DNA of 64,000 bases from Massilia sp. WG5 (GCF_001412595.2 NZ_CP012640.2:496001-560000), one strand, 5' to 3'; counted from the first letter of the stretch, positions 37,708 through 47,192 are shown. Notes: generated from the sequence alone by a model not told the origin. Made by a program: numbers and translations.

Positions 37708-37724
37708 TGCACCAACTTGGTGCA
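37708..37724. promoter_or_regulatory. Perfect NtrC-type 17-bp dyad
   Basis: TGCACCA-ACT-TGGTGCA is a perfect 7+3+7 palindrome and matches the enterobacterial NtrC (NRI) site TGCACCA-N3-TGGTGCA. It lies 32-48 bases upstream of the amidohydrolase start and about 195 bases before the divergent DUF3606 gene. A GG-N10-GC element (37719-37732) overlaps it on the plus strand. Actual NtrC binding is inference. Confidence 0.6.
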
Positions 37725-37918
37725 GATTCTGCTTCGATCCTACTGCCGGGCTCGCCGATCAGGACGGGTATTGCCGGGTTTCCTGATCGTGCTCAAAGCC
37801 TATTGCTGACGCATGGGAACTTTTTTCATGAGAAAACTAGTTACATAAAGTGAGGCAGCGAACGGAATACGGCCGTGGCCGGTGGCATCCTGAAAACTCG
37901 TTGAGAAAGGAGCCCATC

Positions 37919-38101
37919 ATGTCCGACAACCTGCAAGACCGCGGCGCACAGGACCGCGCCCGCATCAACCTGCACGAAAAACATGAAATCCAGTACTGGA
38001 CCAAGGCGCTCGGCGTGTCCGAGGAAGAACTGGCGCAGGCCGTGAAACAGGCCGGCAACAGCGCCGAAGCCGTCCGCCAGCACCTGCGTACGAAGCACTG
38101 A
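37919..38101 (+). CDS. DUF3606 domain small protein
   Basis: A 60-residue soluble protein. The pattern D-R-ARINLHEKHEIQYWTKALGVSEEELAQAV...G is the DUF3606 signature: a single small helical domain that is widespread in stress-hardy Proteobacteria, with unknown function. The start is ATG 37919, with AAAGGAG 7 bases before it. It precedes an MscS channel and an SDR on the same strand, so the three could respond together to osmotic or desiccation stress. Confidence 0.85.
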   Translation: MSDNLQDRGAQDRARINLHEKHEIQYWTKALGVSEEELAQAVKQAGNSAEAVRQHLRTKH

Positions 38102-38264
38102 TCCGGCACTGATCCCGTATTGACGGCAGCGCCGCCGCAGGCGCATCTGCTTCAAGCGGCGTGTGCAAGCGGATGGGCGCCCCTGCGTCCACCCGCTTGC
38201 GCAGGCCCGCCGTCCCCGGCGCCCGGCGCCGTTCCGCTGCACCCCCGACATCGACAGGAGCCCG

Positions 38265-39410
38265 ATGAACATCCGCGGCTATTTCACATCCCTCGACATC
38301 AGCTGGACCAACGCCGCCTTCGCGCTCGGCGCGGCGGTGATCAGCTTCTTCCTCATCCACGGCGCGGTGATGATGTTCCGCCGCCGCCTCGGCAAGCTGA
38401 CCGGCGAAGCGGCCCAGCGGCCGATCGTCGACGTGCTGCTGCACACGCTGGCGCGCACCAGCAACCTGGCGGTGCTGGCGACCTCGCTGCTGATCGGCGC
38501 CTCGGTCCTCGAGCTCGCGCCTCCCTGGAACCAGCGCATCGGCCACCTGTGGTTCATCACCCTCGGGGCCCAGCTCGCGGTCTGGCTGCACCGCGCGATC
38601 GGCGTGACGGCGCGGCGCTATTTCCGCATCCACGGCAAGAACAAGGAGAACGAGCAGGTCACGGTGGCGCACACGCTGATGATCTGGGCCCTGCAATGGA
38701 GCGTCTGGACCGTGTTCCTGCTGGCGATGCTGGCGAATCTCGGCATCAACGTCACAACCTTCGTGGCCAGCCTGGGCATCGGCGGCGTGGCGGTGGCGCT
38801 CGCGGTGCAGAACATCCTCGGCGACCTGTTCGCCTCGCTGTCGATCGCGATCGACAAGCCCTTCGAGGTCGGCGACTCGGTGTCGGTGCCGGAATTCTCC
38901 GGCACCATCGAGCACGTGGGCCTGAAGACGACGCGCATCCGCGCCCTGTCCGGCGAACAGATCGTGATCGCCAACGCCGAGCTGCTGCGCAAGGTCGTGC
39001 ACAACTTCAAGCGCATGAACACGCGGCGCGTGCAGTTCAACCTGCGCATCAACCCGGCCACGCCGCCGGAACTCGCGGCGCAGATTCCGCCCCGGCTGTC
39101 GAAGATCATCGAGGGCAAGGAAAAAGTGACGCTGGACCACGTCAACCTGACCGCCCTCGACCAGAACTTCATCGAGTACGACATCGTCTACAAGCTTGCC
39201 GACGCCGACTACGGCCTGTTCCTGAAGACCCAGCAGCAGGTCCTGCTGGAGGCGATGGCGATGTGCCGCGAGCTCGGTGTCTCGACCGCGCCGCGCGCCC
39301 AGCAGCTGGTCCTGAGCGAGGCGCCGGCGGCCGAACAGGCAGCCAACGACTCACCCGACGCCAAGCGTCCGGACGGCCGCGGCAAGGCGCAGGCAAGGTT
39401 CACGCCCTGA
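38265..39410 (+). CDS. MscS-family mechanosensitive ion channel (second copy)
   Basis: A 381-residue inner-membrane channel. Predicted TMs lie at about 15-35, 60-80, 90-110 and 135-155. The pore and upper beta domain read VASLGIGGVAVALAVQNILG, then GDLFASLSIAIDKPFEVGDS, nearly identical to the protein at 16679. The soluble domain has RIRALSGEQIVIANAELLRK. The C-terminal tail is Ala/Asp-rich. ATG 38265 has ACAGGAG upstream. It follows the DUF3606 gene by 163 bases and precedes the SDR gene by 92. Confidence 0.9.
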   Translation: MNIRGYFTSLDISWTNAAFALGAAVISFFLIHGAVMMFRRRLGKLTGEAAQRPIVDVLLHTLARTSNLAVLATSLLIGASVLELAPPWNQRIGHLWFITLGAQLAVWLHRAIGVTARRYFRIHGKNKENEQVTVAHTLMIWALQWSVWTVFLLAMLANLGINVTTFVASLGIGGVAVALAVQNILGDLFASLSIAIDKPFEVGDSVSVPEFSGTIEHVGLKTTRIRALSGEQIVIANAELLRKVVHNFKRMNTRRVQFNLRINPATPPELAAQIPPRLSKIIEGKEKVTLDHVNLTALDQNFIEYDIVYKLADADYGLFLKTQQQVLLEAMAMCRELGVSTAPRAQQLVLSEAPAAEQAANDSPDAKRPDGRGKAQARFTP

Positions 39411-39502
39411 GCTGCCATCGCGGCTTTGCCGGGCGGCATACCGGCGACGCCCCGGCCTGGGCCGGCATAGAATCGCAGGCCCACGCTTTAGATGGAGGTC
39501 CC

Positions 39503-40393
39503 ATGTCGCAACAGAAATCGCAGCAGCAGTCGCAGCAACTGAGTCAACAAAAAGCCCAGGAGCAGACCCCGCGCCAGACGCCGCCCGGCACCGAGGCCCT
39601 GCTGACGCCCAAGGCCGACCACGGCGAATCCAGCTACGTCGGTCACGGCAGGCTGGCCGACAAGAAGGCCCTGATCACCGGCGCCGACAGCGGCATCGGC
39701 CGCGCCGTCGCCCTCGCCTTCGCGCGCGAAGGCGCCGACGTGCTGATCTCCTACCTGAACGAACACGAGGACGCGAAGGAAACCGAGCGCCTGGTGAAGG
39801 AAGCCGGCCGCAATGCGGTGCTGGTGCCGGGCGACCTGGCCGACCCGGCCCACTGCCGCGCCCTGGTCGAACGCGCGGTGCAGGAATTCGGCCGCATCGA
39901 CGTGCTGGTGAATAATGCCGCCTACCAGATGAGCCACGAGTCGATCGACGAGATCGCCGACGAGGAATGGCGGCACACCTTCGCGGTCAACATCGACGCC
40001 ATGTTCTATATCTGCAAGGCGGCGGTAAAGCACATGCAGCCGGGCGCCTCGATCATCAACACCACCTCGATCAATTCCGACAAGCCCTCGCCGAACCTGC
40101 TGGCCTATGCCACCACCAAGGGCGCGATCGCCAATTTCACGGCCGGGCTGGCGCAGCTGCTGGCCGACAAGGGCATTCGCGTGAACTCGGTGGCGCCGGG
40201 CCCGATCTGGACCCCGCTGATCCCGTCGACCATGCCGCGGGAGGCGGTGGCCAGCTTCGGCCAGCAGACGCCGATGAAACGGCCCGGCCAGCCGGCCGAG
40301 CTGGCGCCGGTGTATGTGATGCTGGCGTCGAACGAGGCGAGTTATGTGTCGGGGGCGCGGATCGCGGTGACGGGCGGGACGCCGATCCTGTAG
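39503..40393 (+). CDS. Short-chain dehydrogenase/reductase, YghA/glucose-dehydrogenase-like
   Basis: A 296-residue NAD(P)-dependent oxidoreductase. The first 25 residues are Gln/Ser-rich and disordered (SQQKSQQQSQQLSQQK). The Rossmann site is ALITGADSGIGRAVALAFA, with NNAAYQ and the catalytic set S..Y-x-x-x-K in TTSINS and LAYATTKGA. The C-terminus ARIAVTGGTPIL is typical of this branch, which resembles stress-induced general aldehyde reductases. ATG 39503 has GGAGG upstream. It forms a possible stress cluster with the DUF3606 and MscS genes. Confidence 0.87.
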   Translation: MSQQKSQQQSQQLSQQKAQEQTPRQTPPGTEALLTPKADHGESSYVGHGRLADKKALITGADSGIGRAVALAFAREGADVLISYLNEHEDAKETERLVKEAGRNAVLVPGDLADPAHCRALVERAVQEFGRIDVLVNNAAYQMSHESIDEIADEEWRHTFAVNIDAMFYICKAAVKHMQPGASIINTTSINSDKPSPNLLAYATTKGAIANFTAGLAQLLADKGIRVNSVAPGPIWTPLIPSTMPREAVASFGQQTPMKRPGQPAELAPVYVMLASNEASYVSGARIAVTGGTPIL

Positions 40394-40394
40394 G

Positions 40395-40437
40395 CCGTCG
40401 TTCCCGCGCAGGCGGGAAACAGGTGCCGGGACGACGG
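40395..40437. repeat. Nested extragenic inverted repeat between convergent genes
   Basis: The outer arms CCGTCG/CGACGG (40395-40400, 40432-40437) enclose an inner stem TTCCCGC/GCGGGAA (40401-40407, 40412-40418). It sits exactly between the SDR stop and the PBP1A stop, so it may terminate both. It is related to the element at 25549-25576. Confidence 0.7.
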
Positions 40438-40438
40438 A

Positions 40439-42859
40439 CTAGGCGTCGTTCGGGAACCGGTTCCCCGTATCCTGCGGCCTCGGCTCCGGCTGCTCCCGCT
40501 CATCGTTCGGCGGCGGCTGCGGCAGGTCGGCCGGCGGGCCGCCTTCCTGCTGCATGTCGTTGCCCTCATCCATGTCTTCCTCCGGCTCCACATGGCGCAC
40601 CGGTTCCGGCTTGCGGTAGCCCGGGAATTGCGCGTCGGCCGGGACCTTGCCGCTGTCGAGCGCGGTCTTGAAGAAGTCGCCCACCAGCAGGATCGCGCTG
40701 TGGCCGCCCTGGCCCCAGTAGTTCGAACGCATCGTCACACGATTGTCGTTGAAGCCCACCCAGGCGCCGGCCACCAGGTTCGGGTGGATCATGATGAACC
40801 AGCCGTCGGCGTTGTTCTGGGTGGTGCCGGTCTTGCCGGCGACGTCGCCGCTGATGCCGAAGCGGCTGCGCACGGCGGTGCCGGTGCCGCGGTTGACCAC
40901 CCCGCGCATCATGTCGATCAGGGTGTCGGCCGAGCCTTGCGAGAGCACCCGCTGCGGGGTCTGGCTTGAAAAGTCGGCGACCACCTTGCCGTCGCGGTCG
41001 GTGATCCGGCGCACGAACACCGGAGGCCGGTATTCGCCCTGGGCCGCGATGGTCGAGTAGGCGCTGACCATTTCCAGCAGGGTCACCGGGCTGGTGCCGA
41101 GCGCGATCGAGGGCACGGCCGCCAGCTTGCTGGAACGGATGCCCATGTCCTGGGCCAGCTTGACGATCGGCTTCACGCCCACGTCCTGCATCACCTGGGC
41201 CGTGATCGTGTTCTTCGAAAACACCAGGCCGTCGCGCATGGTCAGGCGGCGGCCGGTGGTGCCGCTGTTGTCGGTCGGGCGCCAGGTCGTGCCGTTCGGG
41301 TCGCGGATCGTCGTCACCGCATCCAGGTAGGGGTGGTCCGGCGTCAGCCCGCTCTCCAGCGCGGCCGCGTAGACGATCGGCTTGAAGGTGGAGCCCGGCT
41401 GGCGCGAGGCCTGGGCCACGTGATCGAACTGTTCGCGCTGGAAGTTGCGACTGCCGACCCAGGCCTTGACCTCGCCGGTGCTCGGGTCCATAGCCACGAA
41501 GCCGGCCTGCAGGCGCGCCTTGGCATTCTTCAGCTGGCGCATGAAGTCGCGGTCGCCGCGCAGGCGCTTCAGCGCCGCCGCCGGGGCCTCGCCGCCGTCC
41601 ACGGCGTGCTTGTACTCGCCGGACTCGCGCACGAAGGCATCGAGGAGTTCGCCGTGCGACTGCCAGAAGTACTCGAAGGGATTGACGCCCTCGCGCATGT
41701 CGGCGTAGGTCTGGGTCGAGGTCGAGTTGACCGGCCAGGAATGGGCCCAGTCGACGTCGGCGATGGCCTGCAGGGCGTCGGCCTGGCGCTCGACGGCGCG
41801 CAGGGCCGCCTGCTGCAGGTCGTAGTCGAGCGTGGTCTGCACCACCAGCCCGTCCTGCTCCAGGTTGACGTCGTTCTTCTCGGCCCAGTCGACCAGCCAC
41901 TTGCGCACATAGGCCGTGAAGTGGTCGTCCTTGCCGGTGCGCTCGGCCTGGCGCGTGAAACGCACCTTCAGCGGGCGCTTGACCAGCTGTTCGTAGCGCT
42001 TTTCGTCGAAGGCGCCGGCCTTCAGCATCTGCGCCAGCACCACGTTGCGGCGCGCCTTCGACCGCTCGGGGTTCGTGACCGGGTTGTAATAGGCGGTGCC
42101 CTTCAGCATGCCGACCAGGGTGGCGGCCTCGGTTTCGCTGAGCTGCGACGCCGACTTGTCGAAATAGGTGCGCGCCGCCATCTCGATGCCGTAGGTGTTG
42201 TACAGGAAGGGCACCGTGTTCAGGTAGGCTTCCAGGATTTCCGTCTTGCTGTAGGTGTTCTCGATCTTGAAGGCGGTGATCAGCTCCTTCAGCTTGCGGT
42301 TGATGTTGCGCGCGTTGCCGATCTCGTCGCGGAACATGTTGCGCGCGAGCTGCTGGGTGATGGTCGAGCCTCCCTGGGCGTCGCCCTTCAGGTTGGCGAG
42401 CATGGCGCCGGCGATGCGGGTGAAGTCGACCCCGTGGTGCTCGTAGAAGCGGCGGTCTTCGGTGGCGATCAGGGCGGTGATCACGTGCGGCGAGATCTGC
42501 GACAGCGGCACCTTCTCCTGCAGGCCCTGCTCGAAGCTGGCCAGCTCGCGGCCGTCGCCCGACAGCACCACGGTCGGACGCGCGACGCGCGCCTGCTTCA
42601 CGTCCTCGATGCCCGGCGTCAGCGGGAACAGCATGGCCACGTAGATGCCGAACGCCACCGTCAGGATTCCCAGTGCGCCCCCACCTATCAGCAGCCAGCG
42701 CTGCAGCGGCGGACGCTTCATCAGCCCGGCCTTTACCTGCGCGTAGCGTGCACGCGCGCGCTCGGCGGCCGCGCCCGGCCGGCGCCGGTCCGGTCCCGGA
42801 TACCCCATCGGCTTGTCGGTTTCCTGCCCCTGCTCTTCGTTCTTGTTATGGTCGTCCAC
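40439..42859 (-). CDS. Penicillin-binding protein 1A (bifunctional transglycosylase/transpeptidase)
   Basis: An 806-residue inner-membrane peptidoglycan synthase. A cytoplasmic Arg-rich N-terminus precedes one TM (WLLIGGGALGILTVAFGIYV). The GT51 glycosyltransferase (about 110-290) has IATEDRRFYEHHGVD with the catalytic Glu, and GGSTITQQLARNMF. The transpeptidase has the catalytic serine in QPGSTFKPIVY, SKNTIT, and AGKTGTTQNNADGWF. The acidic Pro/Gln/Glu-rich tail is disordered. The start is GTG 42859, with GGGAA upstream; ATG 42808 is an alternative, and the frame opens still further upstream. Confidence 0.92.
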   Translation of the reverse strand: MDDHNKNEEQGQETDKPMGYPGPDRRRPGAAAERARARYAQVKAGLMKRPPLQRWLLIGGGALGILTVAFGIYVAMLFPLTPGIEDVKQARVARPTVVLSGDGRELASFEQGLQEKVPLSQISPHVITALIATEDRRFYEHHGVDFTRIAGAMLANLKGDAQGGSTITQQLARNMFRDEIGNARNINRKLKELITAFKIENTYSKTEILEAYLNTVPFLYNTYGIEMAARTYFDKSASQLSETEAATLVGMLKGTAYYNPVTNPERSKARRNVVLAQMLKAGAFDEKRYEQLVKRPLKVRFTRQAERTGKDDHFTAYVRKWLVDWAEKNDVNLEQDGLVVQTTLDYDLQQAALRAVERQADALQAIADVDWAHSWPVNSTSTQTYADMREGVNPFEYFWQSHGELLDAFVRESGEYKHAVDGGEAPAAALKRLRGDRDFMRQLKNAKARLQAGFVAMDPSTGEVKAWVGSRNFQREQFDHVAQASRQPGSTFKPIVYAAALESGLTPDHPYLDAVTTIRDPNGTTWRPTDNSGTTGRRLTMRDGLVFSKNTITAQVMQDVGVKPIVKLAQDMGIRSSKLAAVPSIALGTSPVTLLEMVSAYSTIAAQGEYRPPVFVRRITDRDGKVVADFSSQTPQRVLSQGSADTLIDMMRGVVNRGTGTAVRSRFGISGDVAGKTGTTQNNADGWFIMIHPNLVAGAWVGFNDNRVTMRSNYWGQGGHSAILLVGDFFKTALDSGKVPADAQFPGYRKPEPVRHVEPEEDMDEGNDMQQEGGPPADLPQPPPNDEREQPEPRPQDTGNRFPNDA

Positions 42860-42950
42860 GTGGTGTTCCCGTCTGCTCCTGATCCTTGCCCGCCGCAAGT
42901 ATAGCCGAGGGCGCGGCAACACTCGGTACGCCACCGCGCATTACGAATGC

Positions 42951-45770
42951 TTACGCGGTCGCATCCTGGGGCTCGACGCGGCGTCCGGCGCGCAGCATCG
43001 CCTCGACGTCCGCCCCGGAAGCGGCGCGTGCATACACATGCCCCTGCACTTCGTCGCAGCCGCGCTGCTTCAGGTAGTCGAGCTGGGCCTCGGTCTCGAC
43101 GCCTTCGGCGATCACCCGCATGCGCAGCCCGCGCGCCAGTTCGATGATGCCCGCCACCATCGCCGCATCGTCCTCGCAGCTGGCGATGTCGCGCACGAAG
43201 GAGCGGTCGATCTTCAGCACGTCGACCGGGAAACGGCGCAGGTAGGACAGGCTCGAATAGCCGGTGCCGAAGTCGTCGATCGAGAGTTTTACCCCCATGC
43301 GCTTGAGCTCGCCCATGGTCCGGATCGCACCCTCGACGTCTTCCATCACCAGGCTTTCCGTCAGCTCGATCTCGAGGCAGGTGGGCGCCAGGCCGGTGTC
43401 CTCCAGCACGCTGGCGATCTCGCGCACCAGGCCGGGCTCGGCGAACTGGCGCGCCGACAGGTTGACCGCCATCCGCAGCGGCCCATAGCCGGCGTGCTGC
43501 CAGGCGCAGTTCTGGCGGCAGGCGGTGCGCAGCACCCAGGCGCCGATCGGCACGATCAGGCCGGTCTCCTCGGCCAGGTTGATGAAGCGGTCCGGGCGCA
43601 CCATGCCCATGCTGGGGTGGCGCCAGCGGATCAGCGCCTCCAGCCCGACCACCGAACCGCTTTCCAGGTCGACCTGCGGCTGGTAGTAGAGCTCGAACTC
43701 GCCGTGCTGCAGGGCGCTGCGCAGGGCGCCCTCCAGCGCCATCCGCTCGCGGGCCCGGGCATTCATCGCCGGGGTATAGAACTGCACCGTGTTGCGGCCG
43801 AGGTCCTTGGCGCGGTACATCGCCACCTCGGCGTGCTGGATCAGGGCGGCGGCGTCGGCGCCGTCCGAAGGCCAGCCCGCGAGCCCGGCGCTGCCGGTCA
43901 TCACCAGCTCCTGGCCACGCAGGGGCAGCGGCTCGGCCAGGGCCAGCAGCACCCCCTGCACGGTGGCCTCGGCCTCGCTCTCGGCGGCGCGCCCGGGCAG
44001 CACCAGCACGAATTCGTCGCCGCCGGTGCGCGCCACCGTGTCGGCGCGCCCGACGGCCCGCTGCATCCGCGCCGCCGCCGCCTTCAGCATCTCGTCGCCG
44101 GCGCTATGCCCGAGGGTGTCGTTGACGTACTTGAAGTGGTCGAGGTCGAGCGCCGCCACCCAGACCATCGCAGTGCTGCCGGCCAGTGCGATCGCGGCCT
44201 CGATGCGGTCCTGCAGCAGCACGCGGTTGGCCAGCCCGGTCAGGGTATCGTAGCGCGCCCGCACTTCCAGCTCGGCCTCGTAGCGCTTGGCCATGGTGAC
44301 GTCGTACTGGGTGATCACGTAATGTCCGGCCTCGCCGTTCTCGTCGAGCACGGGGGCGATGTAGACCTCGGCGTACAGTTCGCGTCCGTCCTTGCAGCGC
44401 AGGCGCATGCTGGCGTGGCCGTCGCGCCGGTCGCGGATCGACTGGCGCAGCTCGGCGATCGCGGCTTGGTCCGGCTCCTGCTCGGCCAGCTCGCTCAGGT
44501 GCTCGCCGACCACCTCGGCGGCGCTGAAGCCGCGCATGCGCTCGAAGGCCGGGTTGACGTATTCGATCGGGAAGCCCGGCTTGCGCGCATCGACCAGGAT
44601 CACCGCGTTGGCGCTGGCGTCGATCGCGCGCAGGTAGAGCCGCATCTGGCCGAGCGCCCGCTCGAGGTCGGCGGTGCGGCGCTCGACCAGGGCTTCGATG
44701 CGCCCCGCACGCTGGAAGCGGCCGCGCACCCAGGCCGCCAGGACTGCGCTCAGCAGGCAACCCATGGCCAGCACCGCCAGCGGCGCGGCGCCGCCCACCA
44801 TGTCGGTCGACAGGCCGGACAGGCGCAATACCCATTGCTGGCCCGCCAGCTCGAACGGATACTTGGCTGTAAAGACTTCCTCGCCCAGCCAGCCATGCCA
44901 GGCCGGCATCGCGCGCCGGTCCAGGCGGTCCCAGCGAAAGACGGTATGCAGGCCGTCCGCACCCATCCCGGCGAGCTCGATCGCCACGCCGGCGCGCTCG
45001 AGCAGATTGGCCGCGGCCAGATTGAGGCCCACCTGTCGGCGCACGTCGACCGCCACCGAGGTTGCGCCAATCACGCTCGCGCGCCGCACTTCGGTGGTGG
45101 ACGGTATCGCCGCGCCGCGGTAGACCGGCATCATCAGGACCATGCCCAGGTGCCCCCGCTCTCCGTGCTTGCTCAGCAGCGGCATCAGCGCGCTGGCCGC
45201 CGCCCGGCCTCTGTCGACAGCGTGCTCGAAGACGCGCGCCTGCGGGGCGAACGACAGCGCGTCGTAGCCGAACACGTCCTGGTAAATGGCGCGCGGCTCG
45301 ATGTACTCGGCCACCAGGTAGCGCCTCCGCGCGCCGGCCGTGACCAGGCCGGCGGCGCCGCGCTCGAGGATGCGGAAGCCCGGATGCAAGCGTTCCTGCT
45401 CGGCTTCATAGGCCGGGCGCCGGCCCGCCTCCACCAGGCGATGGAACACGATATCCTCGAGATAGGGATGGCTGCGCATCAGGGGACGCACGAAGGCGCC
45501 GAACTGCTCCGGCCCGACCGTGCCGACCGCCTCGAACAACGCGTTGCTGGACTGCAGCACCACCAGGGCATCCCGGAAACTGCCCACGACCGCGGCGTAA
45601 TGGGTTTCGGCGCGCTGCAGGAACTCCGCATGCGCGTGCTCGCGTTCCGCCCGGTGGAGGCCGCCGGCGAGCGCAATGGCGATCGCAACGCCGCCCGACA
45701 GAGTCAGGACGGCGGCGATGTCGGGTGGCCGCGGACGGATGCGGCCCAGGCGCGCGATCCAGTTTGGCAT
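42951..45770 (-). CDS. CHASE-PAS-GGDEF-EAL membrane c-di-GMP protein
   Basis: A 939-residue inner-membrane sensor. TM1 (about 17-38) and TM2 (about 325-350) flank a periplasmic CHASE-type domain (LMRSHPYLEDIVFHRLVEAG and PVYRGA region). A PAS domain (about 385-500) follows. GGDEF (about 510-670) is intact (VARTGGDEFVLVL, LDLDHFKYVNDTLGHSAGD). EAL (about 685-930) is intact (GLEALIRWRHP, VNLSARQF, ELTESLVM, SIDDFGTGYSSLSYLRRFPV, AEGVETEAQL). Both cyclase and phosphodiesterase activities are chemically possible; the net direction is unknown. The ATG at 45770 opens before TM1. Confidence 0.9.
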   Translation of the reverse strand: MPNWIARLGRIRPRPPDIAAVLTLSGGVAIAIALAGGLHRAEREHAHAEFLQRAETHYAAVVGSFRDALVVLQSSNALFEAVGTVGPEQFGAFVRPLMRSHPYLEDIVFHRLVEAGRRPAYEAEQERLHPGFRILERGAAGLVTAGARRRYLVAEYIEPRAIYQDVFGYDALSFAPQARVFEHAVDRGRAAASALMPLLSKHGERGHLGMVLMMPVYRGAAIPSTTEVRRASVIGATSVAVDVRRQVGLNLAAANLLERAGVAIELAGMGADGLHTVFRWDRLDRRAMPAWHGWLGEEVFTAKYPFELAGQQWVLRLSGLSTDMVGGAAPLAVLAMGCLLSAVLAAWVRGRFQRAGRIEALVERRTADLERALGQMRLYLRAIDASANAVILVDARKPGFPIEYVNPAFERMRGFSAAEVVGEHLSELAEQEPDQAAIAELRQSIRDRRDGHASMRLRCKDGRELYAEVYIAPVLDENGEAGHYVITQYDVTMAKRYEAELEVRARYDTLTGLANRVLLQDRIEAAIALAGSTAMVWVAALDLDHFKYVNDTLGHSAGDEMLKAAAARMQRAVGRADTVARTGGDEFVLVLPGRAAESEAEATVQGVLLALAEPLPLRGQELVMTGSAGLAGWPSDGADAAALIQHAEVAMYRAKDLGRNTVQFYTPAMNARARERMALEGALRSALQHGEFELYYQPQVDLESGSVVGLEALIRWRHPSMGMVRPDRFINLAEETGLIVPIGAWVLRTACRQNCAWQHAGYGPLRMAVNLSARQFAEPGLVREIASVLEDTGLAPTCLEIELTESLVMEDVEGAIRTMGELKRMGVKLSIDDFGTGYSSLSYLRRFPVDVLKIDRSFVRDIASCEDDAAMVAGIIELARGLRMRVIAEGVETEAQLDYLKQRGCDEVQGHVYARAASGADVEAMLRAGRRVEPQDATA

Positions 45771-45804
45771 CCCCCATGGTAGCAGGATGCGCCCCCGCGC
45801 GCGC

Positions 45805-47130
45805 TTATTCGTCGGTACGCTTGGGCAGGCGTTCGAGCTGGAAGCCGGCCAGGGTCGGGTACAGGGGTGGGCTGATCGCGCGCGCCACCAGGTAGGCCAC
45901 CAGCGCGCAGGCCATCAGGCTGAGCACCATGGCGTGGCCGTCGACCATCTCCATCACGATGATGAAGGAGGTCAGCGGGGCCTGGGTCGCGGCCGACAGG
46001 AAGCCGACCATGCCGAGCGCGATCAGGGCCGGCGCCTGCACCCCGTACAGCAGCAGCGCGATGTCGTTGCCGATCGCGGCGCCGATCGCCAGCGAGGGCG
46101 CGAAGATTCCGGCCGGTACGCCGGACCAGGTGGTCAGCCAGGTGGCCAGGAACTTGAACAGCGCATACATCGGCGGCATCGCCGCGGCGCCTTCGATCAT
46201 GACCTTGGTCGAGCCGTAGCCGGAACCGAAGGGCGCGCCGTTCGTGAGGACCCCGATCACCGCCACCGCCAGGCCGCAGGCGCCGGCGAACAGCACCGGC
46301 TTGCGCGCGCGGAAACGGCTGAACGGGTCCAGCGACTGGCCCGACAGCGAGGCGATCAGCAAGCGCGAGAACACGCCGCCGGCGAGGCCCGCCAGCACCG
46401 CCAGCATCAGGCCCGGCAGCAACAGTTCGAGGCCGGGCGCCGGCGCATGGATCACGCCGAAGTAGGCGCCGTTGCCGTGCGCCGACACCGCCACCAGGCC
46501 GGCCAGTACGATCGCCGCGATGATCAGGCCGCTGCTGCGCCGCTCGGGGGAGCGCGCCAGTTCCTCGATCGCGAACATCACCCCGCCCAGCGGCGTGTTG
46601 AAGGCGGCCGCGATACCGGCCGCGCCGCCCGCCACCAGCAGGCCATGGACCCCGACCGGCGCGCCGGCGGGCATGAAGCGGCGCACCTGCAGCATGATGC
46701 CGGCGGCGATCTGCACCGACGGCCCTTCGCGGCCCAGCGACAGGCCGCCCAGCAGGCCGGCGGAGGTCAGCAGGATCTTGGCGACGCTCAGGCGCAGCGA
46801 GACGAACAGGCCGCGCTCGCCCTCGCCGACTTCCTTTTCCAGCGTGGCCATCACCTGCGGAATGCCGGAGCCGGCGGCGCCCGGCGCGAAGCGCCGCGTG
46901 CACCAGACCACCGCCGCCGCGCAGGCCGGCGCGCACAGCAGCGGCGCCCACCAGATATGCGTGCGCAACAGGGTGAAGTAGCCGCTGGCGGTTTCCGCCA
47001 GCCAGGTGAAGCCGACCACCGTCAGGCCCGCGATCACCGCCGCGGCCACCACCAGCGCGCGCGCCAGCCACAAACGCCAATCGGCCAGCTCCTGGCTGAC
47101 CGCTTGCTTGAGTGTGCGTGGTTCTCTCAT
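45805..47130 (-). CDS. ClC-family chloride channel/antiporter
   Basis: A 441-residue inner-membrane ClC protein with 10-12 hydrophobic segments. The anion-path motifs are GSGIPQV (about 95), GREGPSVQ with the gating glutamate (about 140), AAFNTPLGGVMFAIEEL, and GIFAPSLAIGA. There is no C-terminal CBS domain, as in bacterial ClC exchangers. It would exchange Cl- for H+ across the membrane, for example in acid resistance. The start is ATG 47130; an in-frame ATG at 47148 is possible. It is divergent from a MarR regulator 62 bases away, which may control it. Confidence 0.9.
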   Translation of the reverse strand: MREPRTLKQAVSQELADWRLWLARALVVAAAVIAGLTVVGFTWLAETASGYFTLLRTHIWWAPLLCAPACAAAVVWCTRRFAPGAAGSGIPQVMATLEKEVGEGERGLFVSLRLSVAKILLTSAGLLGGLSLGREGPSVQIAAGIMLQVRRFMPAGAPVGVHGLLVAGGAAGIAAAFNTPLGGVMFAIEELARSPERRSSGLIIAAIVLAGLVAVSAHGNGAYFGVIHAPAPGLELLLPGLMLAVLAGLAGGVFSRLLIASLSGQSLDPFSRFRARKPVLFAGACGLAVAVIGVLTNGAPFGSGYGSTKVMIEGAAAMPPMYALFKFLATWLTTWSGVPAGIFAPSLAIGAAIGNDIALLLYGVQAPALIALGMVGFLSAATQAPLTSFIIVMEMVDGHAMVLSLMACALVAYLVARAISPPLYPTLAGFQLERLPKRTDE

Positions 47131-47192
47131 CTGGCAACACCCCCGCATCGCCGCACTGGGCTAGTTCGCGTGTTATCCGTTATCATCCGCAT

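Noticed and set aside
37717..37746. Possible fourth copy of the palindromic promoter (TTGGTG-N18-TACTGC with ATCCTAC)
   Set aside because: Only the right half-site is present. The left half and GGACT core are missing, and the region is better explained by the NtrC-type dyad.
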